A stretch of 5,794 nucleotides of DNA, taken from NCBI GenBank assembly GCA_003233025.1, contig QIKS01000174.1:1-5794 (forward strand). The letters run 5' to 3'. A program made the translations under genes and the position numbers. Under the pieces are notes generated by a model. That model was not told the DNA's origin. It searched no databases and worked only from the letters and a program-made list of their open reading frames with translations. This DNA is from Hellea balneolensis. GTDB taxonomy: Bacteria > Pseudomonadota > Alphaproteobacteria > Caulobacterales > Maricaulaceae. Position 1 is the stretch's first letter. Every line of letters begins with the position of its first letter. Of the stretch, positions 5,007 through 5,794 are shown piece after piece.

Positions 5007-5794
5007 AACGGCGGCAAGTCCCAAAAATGCGAAAAACCCTATGACATCGCTGACCGTTGTGACAAATACCGACGAAGCGACCGCCGGGTCTGCGCCCATT
5101 TTTTTAAGCCCCAAGGGCACTAAAATCCCGGCAAGGCCTGCGCAAAACAGATTAAACACGAGCGCCACCGCAATGACCAGCGCCAAACCAGCATTGCCAA
5201 ACCAAAAATAGGTGACCCCGGCTAAAAGCGTGGCAAATATCACCCCGTTAATCAGGGCTGCCCCGGCTTCACGCCGAATAACCCGCCAGGTATTGGCCGG
5301 GGTGAGGTCGCGGGTGGCCAAGGCTCTGATGGCTACGGTTAAGGCCTGTGTGCCCGTATTGCCGCCCAGGGAAGCAACAATCGGCATGAGGACGGCCAAG
5401 GCGACCAATTGGGAAATACTGTCCTTGAACAGGGAAATAACAATCGACGCGCCGATGGCCGTTAGCAAATTGACAAACAGCCAGGGTGCGCGGGCTTTGA
5501 CCGTGCTGAGGGCCGTATCGACAAGACCGGCTTCCGAGACCCCGGCCAGGGCCAACATATCTTCCTTGTTTTCTTCGTGGATAACCTCCACCACATCATC
5601 AACGGTAATCATGCCGCTCAGGCGTCCTTGCGCGTCGATGACGGGCGCGGAGATCAGGTCATATTTCTCAAATAGATACGCCACGTCTTCCTTGTCCATT
5701 TTTGGGTCAATAATCGCCGGGTTGGGTTTGATTATATCAGCGAGTTTCACCGTCTCTTCTGCGCACATTAAGCTGCTGAGCGCAATATAGCCGA
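4995..5794 (-). CDS. mgtE: Magnesium transporter MgtE, C-terminal part
   Basis: This gene runs off the right edge; 265 residues are visible, against a usual length near 450, so the N domain and most of the first CBS domain lie outside. The open frame continues to the window end, so the ATG at 5768 is an internal Met. Visible residues 10-72 form the second CBS domain ('LISAPVIDAQGRLSGMITVDDVVEVI'). A charged connecting helix (about 73-98) follows. The MgtE channel domain (PF01769) then has about five membrane helices, with the signature 'MPIVASLGGNTGTQ' (136-149) and, in the last helix, D249 in 'VTTVSDVIGFF', corresponding to the conserved aspartate of the Mg2+ pore. MgtE is a homodimeric inner-membrane Mg2+ channel whose cytosolic domains close it when Mg2+ is plentiful. 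The protein ends normally at 'AAVFLL'. The stop lies in a tandem duplication, and 106 bp separate it from spmX, which has its own promoter, so they need not share a transcript. Confidence 0.93.
   Translation of the reverse strand, partial: GYIALSSLMCAEETVKLADIIKPNPAIIDPKMDKEDVAYLFEKYDLISAPVIDAQGRLSGMITVDDVVEVIHEENKEDMLALAGVSEAGLVDTALSTVKARAPWLFVNLLTAIGASIVISLFKDSISQLVALAVLMPIVASLGGNTGTQALTVAIRALATRDLTPANTWRVIRREAGAALINGVIFATLLAGVTYFWFGNAGLALVIAVALVFNLFCAGLAGILVPLGLKKMGADPAVASSVFVTTVSDVIGFFAFLGLAAVFLL

Noticed and set aside
5212..5790. 192-codon plus-strand open frame
   Set aside because: It is fully antisense to the MgtE channel and CBS domains, which match their family throughout. No ribosome site or motif supports it.

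Overview
The window looks like chromosomal DNA of an alphaproteobacterium of roughly balanced GC, probably from the dimorphic or stalked group (Caulobacterales/Maricaulales). The main evidence is a gene with the full architecture of the polarity factor SpmX. It is backed by a DUF1489 gene (a mainly alphaproteobacterial family), a perfect CtrA-type box (TTAA-N7-TTAACC), and the absence by eye of any GANTC site, the target of the cell-cycle methylase CcrM. I see no tRNA, rRNA, CRISPR array, insertion sequence or phage module.

Layout, left to right. (1) 1-1545, minus strand: a two-gene unit of a complete thiolase followed after 14 bp by the start of a serine-hydrolase lipoprotein (beta-lactamase/esterase type, SxxK motif) that runs off the left edge. 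(2) 1546-1795: a 250-bp divergent control region with a sigma70-like promoter for the thiolase. In front of the rightward gene it has two copies of a TTAACCAT-containing repeat flanking a short perfect inverted repeat. (3) 1796-2194, plus strand: a small protein read here as two ribbon-helix-helix units in one chain. (4) 2200-2646, minus: a DUF1489 protein converging on it with a 5-bp gap. (5) 2712-3641, minus: a cupin/JmjC-like HxD...H protein with a perfect CtrA box about 70 bp upstream. (6) 3722-4888, minus: SpmX, a lysozyme-fold domain with a dismantled active site, an acidic linker and two C-terminal membrane helices. A well-spaced sigma54 -24/-12 promoter lies in front of it. (7) 4995-5794, minus: the C-terminal part of the magnesium channel MgtE, running off the right edge. 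Its stop codon lies in a tandem duplication.

The most interesting reading is that 2.7-5.0 kb is a cell-cycle/polarity locus. SpmX appears to be under sigma54 control, as in Caulobacter, where TacA activates it. An uncharacterised oxygenase-like protein follows immediately downstream under a probable CtrA box. The metabolic pair on the left looks unrelated. All start choices, promoter calls and family assignments come from reading the sequence, with no database search.
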